The notes under the pieces were generated by a model, which ran no database searches, had not been told where the DNA came from, and saw only the letters and a list, made by a program, of their open reading frames with translations. The translations under genes and the position numbers were made by a program. A stretch of 64,000 nucleotides of DNA from the NCBI RefSeq assembly GCF_003096715.1, contig NZ_QEOL01000008.1, positions 124,001 to 188,000 on the forward strand, in the 5' to 3' direction. The DNA comes from Paraburkholderia silvatlantica. GTDB taxonomy: Bacteria; Pseudomonadota; Gammaproteobacteria; Burkholderiales; Burkholderiaceae. Every line of letters starts with the position of its first letter. The first letter of the stretch is position 1. This document shows positions 17,199 to 27,576 of the stretch, piece by piece.

Positions 17199-18827
17199 AT
17201 GCAAAGATCGCTCATTGCGCTGGCCGCAAACGGGTTGCAAAAAAGGTTGCAGAAACTGTGCGCCATGGCGTTGCCGCCATGCGCAATCGCGCTTGCGACA
17301 GGTCTTGCCGCGTGTCAGCAGTTACCCCCGCCCGGCCAGCGCACGCAAACGACGGCGCTCACGTCAGCCGAAGCGCGATCGACTCAACTTGGCAAAGCCG
17401 TAGCGGCCGAACTCGCCTCCCATCCCGAGTTCACCGGCATCGACCCGCTCGCGAACCCGCTCGACGCCTTCGCCTCGCGCGTGGCGCTCGTGCGCAGCGC
17501 CCAGCGCACGCTGGATGTCCAGTATTACATCTGGCGCAGCGATCTCACCGGCACGCTGTTGCTCGAAGAACTTCGCGAAGCCGCCGACCGCGGCGTGCGC
17601 GTGCGCCTGCTGCTCGACGACAACGGCATTCCATCCTCGCTGGACCCCACGCTCGCGGCACTCAATGGGCATCCCAACATCGAGGTCCGGCTCTTCAATC
17701 CGTTCGTCACGCGCAAACCCAAAGCCATCGGCTTTCTCACCGACTTCTCTCGGCTGAACCGGCGCATGCACAACAAGTCGCTCACGGCCGACGGCGTGGC
17801 GACCATTCTTGGCGGCCGCAACATCGGCGACGAGTATTTCGGCGCGACCGACGGCGTCGTGTTCGCCGACCTCGACGTGCTCGCTATCGGCCCCGCCGCC
17901 ACCGACGTCGCGAACGACTTCGACCGCTACTGGGCCAGCGCTTCGTCATTCCCCGCCTCGCAAATCCTGCCGTACGCGGCGCCCGATGCCCTCGCCACGC
18001 TCGATCGCGCGGCGCTTGCCGCGCGCACCGATCCGGCCGCGGAGGAATACATCGAAGCGCTGCGCAAGACCACCGACGTGCGCCGCCTGCTGGATGGCAC
18101 GCTGCCGCTGGAATGGGCCAGGACGCAACTGGTCAGCGACGACCCGGCGAAAGCGCTGGGCACGGCGCCCAGGGAAACACTGATCCTCAGTCAGCTCCAT
18201 CAGATCGTCGGCGATCCGCATCGTGAACTCGATCTGGTTTCGCCGTACTTCGTGCCGGGCGAGGTGGGCACGCAATACTTCACCGAGCTCGCCGCCCAGG
18301 GCGTGACCGTGCGCGTGCTGACGAACTCGCTCGAAGCCACCGATGTTTCCGCCGTCCACTCCGGCTACGCGCGGCGCCGCGTGGCGCTGCTCAAAGGCGG
18401 CGTGGAACTGTTCGAACTGCGGCGCGCGGCCGGCGCGGGCAAGGGTACGGACAAGGCCGCGGGCAAAGGCGCAGGCAGCGGTCCGTTCGGCAGCACGGGG
18501 TCGAGCCTGCACGCCAAGACCTTCGCCGTCGATGCGGAGCGCGTATTCGTCGGCTCAGTCAATTTCGACCCGCGCTCGGCCAACCTCAACACCGAACTCG
18601 GGCTCGTGATCGACAGCCCCGCACTCGCCACCCAGATCGAGAAAGCGTTCTGGACGCGCGTGCCGCAGCTCGCCTGGCAGGCGCACCTCGACGAGGACGG
18701 CAAGCTCTACTGGACGCGCCTTTCCGACGACACGGTCATTCGCTACGACACCGAGCCGAACACCACGTGGAACCAGCGCCTGAGCGTCTGGTTCTTCTCC
18801 ATCCTGCCTATCGAGTGGCTTTTGTAA
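17199..18827 (+). CDS. Phospholipase D-family lipoprotein (cardiolipin synthase-like)
   Basis: 542 aa. The N-terminus is a lipoprotein signal (positive residues, then LATGLAAC with lipidated Cys39). Two HxKxxxxD motifs are present: His191-Lys193-Asp198 (HNKSLTAD followed by GGRN) and His438-Lys440-Asp445 (HAKTFAVD followed by GSVN). Two HKD motifs mark phosphatidyltransferases or phospholipases that act on phosphatidyl headgroups; the closest general match is ClsC-like or exported PLD proteins. A Gly/Lys/Ala-rich insert (~410-430) precedes the second motif. No operon partner seen; it converges with the hut operon. Confidence 0.87.
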   Translation: MQRSLIALAANGLQKRLQKLCAMALPPCAIALATGLAACQQLPPPGQRTQTTALTSAEARSTQLGKAVAAELASHPEFTGIDPLANPLDAFASRVALVRSAQRTLDVQYYIWRSDLTGTLLLEELREAADRGVRVRLLLDDNGIPSSLDPTLAALNGHPNIEVRLFNPFVTRKPKAIGFLTDFSRLNRRMHNKSLTADGVATILGGRNIGDEYFGATDGVVFADLDVLAIGPAATDVANDFDRYWASASSFPASQILPYAAPDALATLDRAALAARTDPAAEEYIEALRKTTDVRRLLDGTLPLEWARTQLVSDDPAKALGTAPRETLILSQLHQIVGDPHRELDLVSPYFVPGEVGTQYFTELAAQGVTVRVLTNSLEATDVSAVHSGYARRRVALLKGGVELFELRRAAGAGKGTDKAAGKGAGSGPFGSTGSSLHAKTFAVDAERVFVGSVNFDPRSANLNTELGLVIDSPALATQIEKAFWTRVPQLAWQAHLDEDGKLYWTRLSDDTVIRYDTEPNTTWNQRLSVWFFSILPIEWLL

Positions 18828-18864
18828 ACCGCGCATCGGCAGGGTTATTCCCAATTTCCCTTAA

Positions 18865-18878
18865 GTTGTCTATACAAC
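18865..18878. promoter_or_regulatory. Orphan HutC-type palindrome
   Basis: GTTGTCTATACAAC is palindromic except at one pair and matches the sites upstream of hutU (TTGTATATACAA, TTGTCTAGACAA). It lies in the convergent gap between the PLD gene stop (18827) and the 3' end of hutG (19022), where no gene starts. It may be a leftover of a former hut promoter, or the PLD gene tail and hutG may share a remote control. See the findings. Confidence 0.45.
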
Positions 18879-19021
18879 GTCATGCGGACATTCCCATCGT
18901 CCGCGGCGCGCGGGCGCCCTGCACTCATCCCAATGTTCGGAGCCGTCCCATCCCCGAACGCCTGATCCTGCCGGTCGAGCAGGATTGAGCCGCGCGGCGC
19001 CTGAATGGCCGCCGGGCATTC

Positions 19022-19831
19022 TCAGGCCGCAGCGGCATTCATCGCCTCGATGGCCGCAAGCGCGCCGCCTACCATTTCACGCAGCACCGGCTGGACTTTC
19101 CCGGCGAGCGCGGGCACGTAATCGAACGGCGCCGTTTCGTTCATGTAAACGGACTGGCACATCTCCAGCTGGATCGCATGCACGCCGTCCTGCGGCGCGC
19201 CGAAATGGCGCGTGATGTAGCCGCCCTTGAAGCGTCCGTTCGCGATCCACGTATAGCCGCTTGCCGCCGCTGCGCGTTCCGCGCGCGCCTGCACCGCCGG
19301 GTTCACCGTGCGGCCGTCCTGGGTACCGATGTTCAGATCGGGCAGCTTGTTGTCGAACAGGCGCGGCAGCACGCTCGCGATCGAATGCGCCTCCCACAGC
19401 AGCACGTTCGCATGCGCCGCGCGCAAGCGCTTCAACTCGGCGGCGAGCGTGTCGTGATACGGCTGCCAGAATGCCTGCACGCGACGCTGGCGCTCCGGCG
19501 CGTCGGGCACGCAGCCGTCGCGGTAGATCGGCTCGCCGCGAAACGTTTCGGTCGGACACAGCGACGTGGTGGTCTGACCGGGATAGAGGCTCTCGTCGTT
19601 CGGCGGACGGTTCACATCGATCACATAGCGCGAAACGCGCGCGCCGAGCACGGTCGCGCCCAGTTCCTTCGCAAACGCATAGAGGCGATCGAGATGCCAG
19701 TCCGTATCGGCCACGGTCAGAGCCACGTCCGTGTACTCGCCGTGCATCGCAGCGGGAATGTGCGTGCCCAGGTGAGGGATCGAAATGATGAGCGGCGCGG
19801 TGCCGCGTTCCAGTGAAAAGATATCGGTCAT
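19022..19831 (-). CDS. hutG: N-formylglutamate deformylase
   Basis: 269 aa. PLIISIPHLGTHIPAAM, ADTDWHLDRLYAFAKELGAT, YVIDVNRPPNDESLYPGQTTT and LLWEAHSIASVLPRLF are the conserved blocks of the HutG/FGase amidohydrolase family. It hydrolyses N-formyl-L-glutamate to glutamate and formate, the last step of the HutF-HutG branch. Last gene of the operon, 42 bp after hutF. Confidence 0.93.
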   Translation of the reverse strand: MTDIFSLERGTAPLIISIPHLGTHIPAAMHGEYTDVALTVADTDWHLDRLYAFAKELGATVLGARVSRYVIDVNRPPNDESLYPGQTTTSLCPTETFRGEPIYRDGCVPDAPERQRRVQAFWQPYHDTLAAELKRLRAAHANVLLWEAHSIASVLPRLFDNKLPDLNIGTQDGRTVNPAVQARAERAAAASGYTWIANGRFKGGYITRHFGAPQDGVHAIQLEMCQSVYMNETAPFDYVPALAGKVQPVLREMVGGALAAIEAMNAAAA

Positions 19832-19873
19832 GGAAATTTGTCTCGTGAATGGCGCGTGCGTTCGGGCCCGCGT

Positions 19874-21292
19874 TCAATCGTCGGCCAGCAGCCTGGCGAG
19901 CGCCGCGCGATAGTCGGCATAAAGGCGCGCTTCGTCGCGATGGCGGCGTGCCTCCACCACTTTGACGCCGCCGGTATAGACGTCGAGCACCGGCGTTTCG
20001 CCATGCTCGCAGAAGACGACCGACGAGAGCCACGTGAGCGGCTTGTGTTCGGCGAGATTCGGATGCTGGGCGTCGAGCACGACCCAGTCGGCGCGCGCGC
20101 CTTGCGTCAATGCGCCGACCTTGCGCCCTGTTGCAGCGGCGCCGCCGGCGAGGGCTGCGTCGAACAGCCGGTCCGCAACCTGTGCCTGTTGCGGCGCGGC
20201 CAATACATTGCGCTCGCGCCGGGCGAGCCGCTGGCCGTATTCGAGCAAGCGAAGCTCCGCGCGCCAGTCCACGCCGATATGACTGTCCGAGCCCACGCCG
20301 AACGCGCCGCCCGCATCGAGATACTCGCGCGTGGGGAAAATGCCGTCGCCGAGATTCGCTTCGGTCGTGAGGCACAGGCCCGCGATCGCACCGCTCTGGG
20401 CAAGCGCGGCGCTCTCCCGCGCATCGATATGCGTAGCATGGACGAGGCACCAGCGTGCATTCACGTCGAACCGGTCGAGGAGCCATTGCACCGGCCGCGC
20501 CCCCTCAGTCGCGAGGCAAGCCTCGACCTCAGCCGTCTGTTCGGCGATGTGGATATGAACGGGCGCACCAGGAAGCGCGTGGTCCAGGCCTTCCATCAGC
20601 GCGCGCAACGAGTCGTGCGAAACGGCGCGCAGCGAATGTGGCGCAACGCCGTAGCGCAACGCGCCGTGCTCGGGCCGCCACGCACGCAGCGCCTCGACGA
20701 TGCCGAGCAACTGTTCCGGCGTGTTGATGAAGCGGCGCTGATCGTCGCGCGGCGCTTGCGCGCCGAAGCCGCTGTATTGATAGAGCACGGGCAGCATCGT
20801 CATGCCGATGCCGGTCACGCTCGCTGCATCCACCACGCGTTGCGCCAGTTCGGCAGGGCTCGCATACCGCTGGCCCTCCTTGCCGTGATGGACGTAGTGG
20901 AATTCGCAAACCGAGGTGTAGCCCGCCTTCAACATCTCGACGTAGAGCCAGCGCGCAATCGCCCCGAGATCGTCGGGCGTGATGCGCGCCGCGAAACGGT
21001 ACATGAGGTCGCGCCAGCTCCAGAAGCTGTCGGTGGGGTTCGCGCGATATTCCGTGAGGCCTGCCATGGCGCGCTGAAACGCATGCGAATGAAGATTAGG
21101 CATGCCAGGCGCGATCGGGCCCGGCGCACGCGCGACGTCTCGAGGCGCTTGCGCCAGATCGGGCGTCACGTTGCGCAGCGTTCCCGCGGCGTCCCATTCG
21201 AGCAGCACGTTGCGGCGCCAGCCGTCGGGCAAATAGGCATACTCGGCGAAGAGCGCGTGCAAAGTCGGATTCGTTTCGATGGTGTGATTCAT
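19874..21292 (-). CDS. hutF: Formimidoylglutamate deiminase
   Basis: 472 aa from ATG 21292; a TTG start at 21310 overlaps the hutI stop and is less likely. Amidohydrolase-superfamily metal motif MPNLHSHAFQRAMAG, later HIHIAEQTAEVEACL and the conserved SDSHIGVDW loop. It deiminates N-formimidoyl-L-glutamate to N-formylglutamate plus ammonia, feeding HutG. It starts 14 bp after hutI and is cotranscribed. Confidence 0.93.
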   Translation of the reverse strand: MNHTIETNPTLHALFAEYAYLPDGWRRNVLLEWDAAGTLRNVTPDLAQAPRDVARAPGPIAPGMPNLHSHAFQRAMAGLTEYRANPTDSFWSWRDLMYRFAARITPDDLGAIARWLYVEMLKAGYTSVCEFHYVHHGKEGQRYASPAELAQRVVDAASVTGIGMTMLPVLYQYSGFGAQAPRDDQRRFINTPEQLLGIVEALRAWRPEHGALRYGVAPHSLRAVSHDSLRALMEGLDHALPGAPVHIHIAEQTAEVEACLATEGARPVQWLLDRFDVNARWCLVHATHIDARESAALAQSGAIAGLCLTTEANLGDGIFPTREYLDAGGAFGVGSDSHIGVDWRAELRLLEYGQRLARRERNVLAAPQQAQVADRLFDAALAGGAAATGRKVGALTQGARADWVVLDAQHPNLAEHKPLTWLSSVVFCEHGETPVLDVYTGGVKVVEARRHRDEARLYADYRAALARLLADD

Positions 21293-21306
21293 GCTGAAAA
21301 TAGCGC

Positions 21307-22539
21307 TCAAACGTGACGCCCGAATGCGCGACGCTCAAAGACGGTTTCGCCGCCGCGCACCACGCGGGCGCAGAGCGGACGGCCAATCCAGTAAGCCAGT
21401 TCCGCGAGCGATTGCACCGTCCACACGGCAAAGTCAGCGGGACGCCCAGCCGCGAGCGTGCCATGACGCTCTGCGTCGCCGAAAGCCTGCGCGGCATGCC
21501 GCGTCACGCCCTGCAACACCTCGGGCACGGTCATGCGAAACAGCGTGGTCGCCATGTTCATCATGAGCAGCAGCGAGGTGGCGGGCGACGTGCCCGGATT
21601 GCTGTCGGTCGAGATGGCGATCGGCACCTCGTAGCGCCGCAGCAGGTCGAGCGGCGGAAGCTGCGTTTCGCGGATGAAGTAATACGCACCCGGCAGCAGC
21701 ACCGCCACGGTGCCCGCTTTCTTCATGGCGGCGACGCCCGCTTCGTCGAGAAACTCCAGATGGTCGGCGGACAACGCGCCGTGACGCGCCGCGAGCGCCG
21801 CGCCGCCGCTGTTGGAGAGCTGCTCAGCGTGCATCTTGACCGCGAGCTTGCGCCGTGCGGCCGCCTCGAACACGCGCTCGCTCTGCGCGAGCGAGAAGCC
21901 GATTCGTTCGCAGAACACATCGACCGCGTCCACGAGCCCCTCGTCGGCGAGCGCGGGAAGCATGCGTTCGCACACTTCGTCGATATAGTCATCGGCGCGG
22001 CCCGCAAACTCCGGCGGCAACGCATGCGCGCCGAGAAACGTCGTACGTACCGTAACCGGATAACGATCGCCAAGCTGACGCGCGACGCGCAGCATCTTGC
22101 GTTCGCTCGCAAGATCGAGGCCATAGCCCGACTTGATTTCGACGGCGGTTACGCCTTCGGCAAGCAACGCTTCGAGGCGCGTTGCCGACTGCGCGAACAG
22201 CGCGGCTTCGTCCGCCGCGCGCGTGGCGCGCACAGTCGAGACGATGCCGCCGCCCTGCCGTGCGATTGCTTCGTAGCTCACGCCTGCAAGACGCTGCGCG
22301 AATTCATCGGCACGCTGTCCGCCGTAGACGAGGTGTGTGTGGCAATCCACGAGACCGGGCGTGACCCAGGCGCCGCCCAGGTCTTCGCACGGCCACTCGG
22401 CGAATGGCGCGGGCAATTCGGCAGCGGCGCCGAGCCATGCGATCCTGCCATCTTCCACGGCAATCGCCGCGTGCTCGATGACATGGCCCGGATCGCCATG
22501 CGGGCACAGGTTGAGGTTTTGCCAGAGCGTGCGTTTCAT
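21307..22539 (-). CDS. hutI: Imidazolonepropionase
   Basis: 410 aa from ATG 22539. [17 protein letters not shown] is the zinc-binding strand of imidazolonepropionase; [13 protein letters not shown] and [22 protein letters not shown] are further HutI hallmarks. It hydrolyses imidazolone-5-propionate to formimidoylglutamate. Its ATG overlaps the hutD stop by 1 nt (TGATG), indicating translational coupling. Confidence 0.94.
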   Translation of the reverse strand: MKRTLWQNLNLCPHGDPGHVIEHAAIAVEDGRIAWLGAAAELPAPFAEWPCEDLGGAWVTPGLVDCHTHLVYGGQRADEFAQRLAGVSYEAIARQGGGIVSTVRATRAADEAALFAQSATRLEALLAEGVTAVEIKSGYGLDLASERKMLRVARQLGDRYPVTVRTTFLGAHALPPEFAGRADDYIDEVCERMLPALADEGLVDAVDVFCERIGFSLAQSERVFEAAARRKLAVKMHAEQLSNSGGAALAARHGALSADHLEFLDEAGVAAMKKAGTVAVLLPGAYYFIRETQLPPLDLLRRYEVPIAISTDSNPGTSPATSLLLMMNMATTLFRMTVPEVLQGVTRHAAQAFGDAERHGTLAAGRPADFAVWTVQSLAELAYWIGRPLCARVVRGGETVFERRAFGRHV

Positions 22540-23225
22540 CAGGTATGCACAGCATCGCGCGATGCCGTTTCCGTAGTGTCTTGCCGTGGCGCGTCGAGCA
22601 CGTCCAGCGCCACGGCGAGCAAGACGCCCGCGCCGCGCGTTTCGATGTGCAAGGGGCATTGCGCATCGCGCGTATCGATGCGCAGCGTGTCTCCCGCTTC
22701 AAGGCGCACCTGGCGTTCGTTATCCACGTGCACGTCCTGCGCGCCTTGCGCACAGTACAGCAATACCGTTTGCGCCTGCATGCTGCGCCGCTCGTTGGCG
22801 CGCCACACTTCGAGCGTGCCGCGCGCCGCGTCGCGGCGCACCATCAGGTTGAAGTCGCGTGTGGCGCCGTTCACGAGGCGCGCGTCGATCGCGGCCTCCC
22901 CCGCGAAATGCGCGACGTCCAGGGGTTGCGCGAGTCCATGCGTGCGATCCGCTTCGTCGAGCAGCATGCCCGCGCCTTCGAGCAGCACCAGCGTCCGATC
23001 GACGCCCTCGAAGCGAGAGAACGGCCCCGCCTGCGCGACATCGGCCACGCTCACGCGCCACGCGAACGCGTCCAGCGGCGCACCGGCTTGCGATGTCGCG
23101 TGCGCCGCTGCGATTTCGCGCGTGACGCCGCCGCCGTTCTTCCACGGCGACGCCACGAGCGCCGCGCCACGCAGCAGCGTGAGCCTGGCAGCCTGCGCCG
23201 CGCCTACCGCTTTTACGCCGCTCAT
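22539..23225 (-). CDS. hutD: HutD family protein (hut operon accessory cupin)
   Basis: 228 aa from ATG 23225. It is a cupin-fold protein with the family start [17 protein letters not shown] and [32 protein letters not shown]. HutD is not a known pathway enzyme; in Pseudomonas it limits or modulates hut expression, probably by binding formimidoylglutamate. The start overlaps the hutU stop by 4 nt (ATGA) and the stop overlaps the hutI start by 1 nt. Confidence 0.9.
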   Translation of the reverse strand: MSGVKAVGAAQAARLTLLRGAALVASPWKNGGGVTREIAAAHATSQAGAPLDAFAWRVSVADVAQAGPFSRFEGVDRTLVLLEGAGMLLDEADRTHGLAQPLDVAHFAGEAAIDARLVNGATRDFNLMVRRDAARGTLEVWRANERRSMQAQTVLLYCAQGAQDVHVDNERQVRLEAGDTLRIDTRDAQCPLHIETRGAGVLLAVALDVLDAPRQDTTETASRDAVHT

Positions 23226-24910
23226 CGCCCGAGCATCGGCAGCTTGAGACCCGCCTCGCGCGCCGTTTGCTGCGCGAGTTCGTAGCCGGCATCCGCATGA
23301 CGCATCACGCCCGTGGCCGGATCGTTCAGCAGCACGCGCCCAAGACGCTCGTGCGCCGCCTGCGTGCCGTCCGCCACGATCACCACGCCCGCGTGCTGCG
23401 AAAAGCCCATGCCGACGCCGCCGCCATGATGCAGCGACACCCACGACGCGCCGCCCGCCGTGTTCAGCAGCGCATTGAGCAGCGGCCAGTCGCTCACCGC
23501 GTCCGAGCCGTCCTTCATCGATTCCGTTTCGCGGTTCGGGCTCGCCACCGAGCCCGTGTCGAGGTGATCGCGCCCGATCACGACCGGCGCCTTCAGCTCG
23601 CCATTCCTGACCATCTCGTTGAACGCCTGGCCCAGACGGTAGCGATCCTTCACGCCCACCCAGCAGATCCGCGCCGGCAGCCCCTGGAACGCGATGCGCT
23701 CGCGCGCCATGTCGAGCCAGTTGTGCAGGTGCGGGTCGTCGGGGATCAGCTCCTTGACCTTCGCGTCCGTCTTGTAGATGTCCTCGGGATCGCCCGAGAG
23801 CGCCACCCAGCGGAACGGCCCCTTGCCCTCGCAGAACAGCGGACGGATATACGCCGGCACGAAGCCCGGAAAATCGAATGCGTTTTCCACGCCCATTTCG
23901 AGCGCCATCTGGCGGATGTTGTTGCCGTAGTCGAGCGTGGCCGCGCCACGCGCCTGCAGCGCGAGCATCGCACGCACCTGGCTGGCCATCGACTCCTTCG
24001 CCGCCTTCACGATGGACTCGGGCGCGACCTTCTGCGCCTCGCGCCACTGCGCCACCGTCCAGCCCTGCGGCAGGTAGCCGTTGATCGGGTCGTGCGCACT
24101 CGTCTGGTCCGTCACGCAGTCGGGCGTGATGCCGCGCTTCACGAACTCCGCGAACACGTCGGCGGCGTTGCCGAGCAGGCCCACCGAAACCGGCTTGCCC
24201 GTCTTCTTCGCTTCCTCGACGATGGCCAGCGCCTCGTCGATGGTTTTGGCCTTGCGGTCCACGTAGCGCGTCTTCAGGCGGAAGTCGATGCGCGTCTCGT
24301 CGCATTCCACCGCGATCATCGAGAAGCCCGCCATCGTCGCCGCGAGCGGCTGCGCGCCGCCCATGCCGCCCAGGCCGCCGGTGAGGATCCAGCGGCCCCT
24401 GGGGTCGCCGTTGAAGTGCTGGTTCGCCACCGCGTAGAACGTTTCATAGGTGCCCTGCACGATGCCCTGCGAGCCGATGTAGATCCAGCTGCCCGCCGTC
24501 ATCTGGCCGTACATCATGAGGCCCTTGCGGTCCAGTTCGTGGAAGTGTTCCCACGTGGCCCAGTGCGGCACGAGGTTGGAGTTCGCGAGCAGCACGCGCG
24601 GGGCGTCGGCGTGCGTGCGGAACACGCCCACCGGCTTGCCCGACTGGATCAGCAGCGTTTCGTCCTCGTTCAGGTCCTTGAGCGTGGCGAGAATCTGGTC
24701 GAAGCACTCCCAGTTGCGCGCGGCGCGGCCAATGCCGCCGTACACCACGAGCGCATGCGGATGCTCGGCGACTTCGGGGTCCAGATTATTCTGGATCATC
24801 CGGTAGGCGGCTTCCGCCAGCCAGGTCTTGCAGACCTTCTCGCTGCCGCGCGGCGCGCGGATCGTGCGGGTCGGGTCGAGGCGGGGGTCGGTGAAGTTCG
24901 GGTGGTTCAT
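23222..24910 (-). CDS. hutU: Urocanate hydratase (urocanase)
   Basis: 562 aa from ATG 24910 ([22 protein letters not shown]); 95 further in-frame codons upstream do not match the family. Glycine-rich NAD-binding blocks [15 protein letters not shown] and [18 protein letters not shown] are diagnostic, along with the Cys-region [14 protein letters not shown]. It hydrates urocanate to imidazolone propionate using tightly bound NAD+ in the cytoplasm. First structural gene of this operon, directly downstream of two HutC-type palindromes. Confidence 0.95.
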   Translation of the reverse strand: MNHPNFTDPRLDPTRTIRAPRGSEKVCKTWLAEAAYRMIQNNLDPEVAEHPHALVVYGGIGRAARNWECFDQILATLKDLNEDETLLIQSGKPVGVFRTHADAPRVLLANSNLVPHWATWEHFHELDRKGLMMYGQMTAGSWIYIGSQGIVQGTYETFYAVANQHFNGDPRGRWILTGGLGGMGGAQPLAATMAGFSMIAVECDETRIDFRLKTRYVDRKAKTIDEALAIVEEAKKTGKPVSVGLLGNAADVFAEFVKRGITPDCVTDQTSAHDPINGYLPQGWTVAQWREAQKVAPESIVKAAKESMASQVRAMLALQARGAATLDYGNNIRQMALEMGVENAFDFPGFVPAYIRPLFCEGKGPFRWVALSGDPEDIYKTDAKVKELIPDDPHLHNWLDMARERIAFQGLPARICWVGVKDRYRLGQAFNEMVRNGELKAPVVIGRDHLDTGSVASPNRETESMKDGSDAVSDWPLLNALLNTAGGASWVSLHHGGGVGMGFSQHAGVVIVADGTQAAHERLGRVLLNDPATGVMRHADAGYELAQQTAREAGLKLPMLGR

Positions 24911-25005
24911 TTGTTCGTGTCCGTCGAGTCTGGATAGCAAGCTGAGGAACTGCGCCCGCACAGATGCAATGAGCGCTGCAACGTGGGCTAAGTCTAACGC
25001 CGCCA

Positions 25006-25021
25006 AGTTGTATATACAACT
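25006..25021. promoter_or_regulatory. HutC operator 1, upstream of hutU
   Basis: AGTTGTATATACAACT is a perfect 16-bp palindrome 96 bp upstream of the hutU ATG. It matches the known HutC target form (TTGTATATACAA core, with GntR/HutC-type symmetry). HutC represses hut genes and is released by urocanate, so this site should confer urocanate induction. Confidence 0.75.
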
Positions 25022-25115
25022 CGTTTCGCTCAAACGCGGGTTAGTAGTTACCCTGGCATGAATTGCGGGAATTTGGCTGCGGGCGTGCCAAGCCGGCAAA
25101 CGAGTCGTGAAATCT

Positions 25116-25127
25116 TTGTCTAGACAA
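25116..25127. promoter_or_regulatory. HutC operator 2, upstream of hutU
   Basis: TTGTCTAGACAA is a perfect 12-bp palindrome centred 108 bp upstream of operator 1. It sits between hutC and hutU and fits the same TTGTNTANACAA form. The remainder of the 417-bp gap (24911-25327) holds no other feature I can support. Confidence 0.65.
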
Positions 25128-25327
25128 GATATTGGCAAACGGCCCGATACGGCGCAAGGCGCGTAGACGCGGTCAGTCCGCTCGCGCAAGGGCAAGAGGC
25201 GGGCTTGATGCAGGCAGGGATCAGGAAGGACGGGGCGCGGGAACCCGGGCGGCAGGGCGCGCGTGAGCGTCCGGTGGGGCGTGGTTCAGCAAGGCTGCAG
25301 GAAACGAGCCGGCTCGCCGCCCGCTTC

Positions 25328-26041
25328 TCAAACGGTACCCGCCAGATGAAACCGCGAAGCCGGATGCCACAGGCGCACGGAAGTCGCCACATGACGCCCG
25401 ACCCACGTGCGCCGCAGCAACAGCAGGCAAGGCTCGCCGATTTCCATCTCCAGATATTGCCGCACGCGTGCGTCGGGCTTCTGCGCGTAGATGCGGAACT
25501 CGGCGCGCTGGATCGGCGCGAGGCGCACCATGTAGTGATTCGGCGTTTCGACGGTGAAGTCCTGGGCGAGGTAGTCGGGGAACACCTCGGGGTTCACGTA
25601 GCGGTCCTCGTACTGGATCGGCTCGCCCTCTTCGCTATGCACGATGCGCGAGTGGAACACCGGCCCGGCGTCGAGCTCGAGCGCGGCGATCGCACCCGGA
25701 TCGTCGCTCGACTCCAGTCCCAGTACGCGCGCCGCATGCCGATGGCCGCGCGCCGCGATTTCGTCGGCGATATTGCGGATCTGCAGCACCGTCGATTCGT
25801 ACTGGCGCGGCGCCACGTACGTGCCCGAGCCGCGCACGCGGTTCAGCACGCCTTCGGCCATCAACTCGCGCAGCGCGCGCGACACCGTCATGCGCGCCAC
25901 GCCGAACTCTTTGACCAGTTCCGTTTCGGAAGGCACCACGTCGCCGGGCCGCAAGGCGCCGCTTTCGATCTGCGCGAGCACATGACGCTTGATCTGCTCA
26001 TAGGCGGGCAACGGGACACTGCGGACCGTCTTCTTTTGCAT
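25328..26041 (-). CDS. hutC: HutC, histidine utilisation repressor (GntR/HutC family)
   Basis: 237 aa from ATG 26041 (MQKKTVRSVPLPAYEQIK). The GntR winged helix (GDVVPSETELVKEFGVARMTVSRALRELMAEGVLNRVRGSGTYV) is followed by a UTRA ligand domain (GPVFHSRIVHSEEGEPIQYEDRYVNPEVFPDYLAQDF). HutC binds urocanate, the inducer. It lies 417 bp upstream of hutU on the same strand. I see no palindrome just upstream of hutC itself, so self-repression at its own promoter is not evident. Confidence 0.93.
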   Translation of the reverse strand: MQKKTVRSVPLPAYEQIKRHVLAQIESGALRPGDVVPSETELVKEFGVARMTVSRALRELMAEGVLNRVRGSGTYVAPRQYESTVLQIRNIADEIAARGHRHAARVLGLESSDDPGAIAALELDAGPVFHSRIVHSEEGEPIQYEDRYVNPEVFPDYLAQDFTVETPNHYMVRLAPIQRAEFRIYAQKPDARVRQYLEMEIGEPCLLLLRRTWVGRHVATSVRLWHPASRFHLAGTV

Positions 26042-26136
26042 GGTCTCGATCTTCGAATGAACGGGTGGTCGCCGCCACAATGGCCGCCAGGCGCGGCCCG
26101 GACTTGCGGCTTCAGGCGGCCACATTGTACCGCCCC

Positions 26137-27558
26137 TTAAAGCGGCTCCCAGGCAGGCTCGGCCACGAGCGCGGGCTGCCAGCGCGCCAGCACCACGCAG
26201 GCGCGTACGCCCCGCCCGTCCACGCCCGGACTCAGACTCACCGCGCCGCGATGCGACTGCGCGATCTCGCGCACGATCGCGAGACCCAGGCCGGTGCCTT
26301 CCGTCCCGGCGGCGGCGCGGAAGAAAGGCTCGAAAACGCGCGCACGCGCCTCCGCGGGAATGCCGCGTCCGTCGTCGAGCACTTCGAGCGCGACCGTCTC
26401 GCCGCTCGCCCGCACTGACACCGTGACGTGCCCGCCAGCCGGCGTGTAGCGCAGCGCGTTATCGACGAGATTGCCGACCATCGCGCGCAACAGCTCGCGA
26501 TGCCCCTGCACCACCGCCTCGCCCGCCTCGCGTGGCAGCTCCGCCCCGAGATCGATGCCGCGCGTCTGCGCAAGCAGCGCGAGCGCCTCGACCACTTCGC
26601 GCGCGAGCTGCGCCATGTCGACGGGCGCGGCCGGCAACTGCGCGGGATCGAGCGCCTCGGCCTGCGCGAGCAGCAGCAACTGGTTGGTGAGCGCGACCAT
26701 CGAGCGGTTGCTCACGTGCATGGCTGCCAGCACTTCGTCGAGCGCGGGATCGACGGCTTTTTGCTGGCGCGCGTACTGCAATTGTGTGCCGAGCAGCGTG
26801 AGCGGTGTGCGCAGCTGGTGCGCGGCATCGGCGATGAAGCGGCGCTGCGCCGCCGTCTGTGCAGAAAGGCGCGCAATGCATTGGTTGATGGCGTCCACGA
26901 CGGGCCGCAGTTCGGCATGCAGCCCTTCGGCACGAATGGGTTCGAGGTGCGAAGGATCGCGGTCCGCCACGTCGTTCTTGAGCTTCATGAGCGGACGCAG
27001 CTCGAACGTGAGGCCGATGCAGGCGAGCGCCACGGCCAGCATCACCATGCCGATCTGGCGATAGAGCTGGGGACGCCACAGCGCCTCCACCATCGCGTCG
27101 CGCGAGCGCTGGGTCTTGCCAACCGATACGCGCACGCGCCAGATGTGGCCATTGTCGTACATGGAGCGCACCACGCTCACGGCGCGCACGGCCTGGCCGC
27201 GCAGCTGTGCGTCGTACGCCACGGGCGAATCGACGGCGGGCGGCGCAGCCGCATGCGGAAAATCGGGCATGCCCGCGAGCAGCGAGCCGCCCTCCACGTG
27301 CACGTTGTAGAACACCTGGTCCTGCTGCGGCGAAGCGAAGAGTTCGAGCGCCGCAGGCGGCACGTCGGCGCGCAGCGCACCGTCTGTCCATTGCACGGAA
27401 CCGGCGATCATGCGCGCGGACGAAAGCAGCCCGCCGTCCTGCACCAGATCGGCAGTATGGCGCGCAGCGCGATACTCGGAGGTCGCCGTGAAACTCACGT
27501 AGAGCGCGAGCGGCACGAGCATCCACCACAACAGGCGAACACGCAGGCTACCCGTCAT
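26137..27558 (-). CDS. Sensor histidine kinase (TctE-like)
   Basis: 473 aa. Two membrane segments (LLWWMLVPLALYVSF; MVMLAVALACIGLTF) flank a periplasmic domain of ~135 residues of the kind found in TctE-like carboxylate sensors. HisKA phospho-acceptor His247 (FIADAAHQLRTPL), then ATPase N, G1 and G2 boxes (NLVDNALRYTPAGG, DDGRGIPAEAR, GTGLGLAIVREIAQ). It follows the response regulator by 18 bp and is on the same strand, so the two form one operon. The signal is unknown; TctE-type sensors detect carboxylates. Confidence 0.9.
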   Translation of the reverse strand: MTGSLRVRLLWWMLVPLALYVSFTATSEYRAARHTADLVQDGGLLSSARMIAGSVQWTDGALRADVPPAALELFASPQQDQVFYNVHVEGGSLLAGMPDFPHAAAPPAVDSPVAYDAQLRGQAVRAVSVVRSMYDNGHIWRVRVSVGKTQRSRDAMVEALWRPQLYRQIGMVMLAVALACIGLTFELRPLMKLKNDVADRDPSHLEPIRAEGLHAELRPVVDAINQCIARLSAQTAAQRRFIADAAHQLRTPLTLLGTQLQYARQQKAVDPALDEVLAAMHVSNRSMVALTNQLLLLAQAEALDPAQLPAAPVDMAQLAREVVEALALLAQTRGIDLGAELPREAGEAVVQGHRELLRAMVGNLVDNALRYTPAGGHVTVSVRASGETVALEVLDDGRGIPAEARARVFEPFFRAAAGTEGTGLGLAIVREIAQSHRGAVSLSPGVDGRGVRACVVLARWQPALVAEPAWEPL

Positions 27559-27576
27559 GTCGGCACGCGCAAGTCG

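Noticed and set aside
23267..24937. 556-residue plus-strand frame over hutU
   Set aside because: Antisense shadow; hutU is unambiguous.
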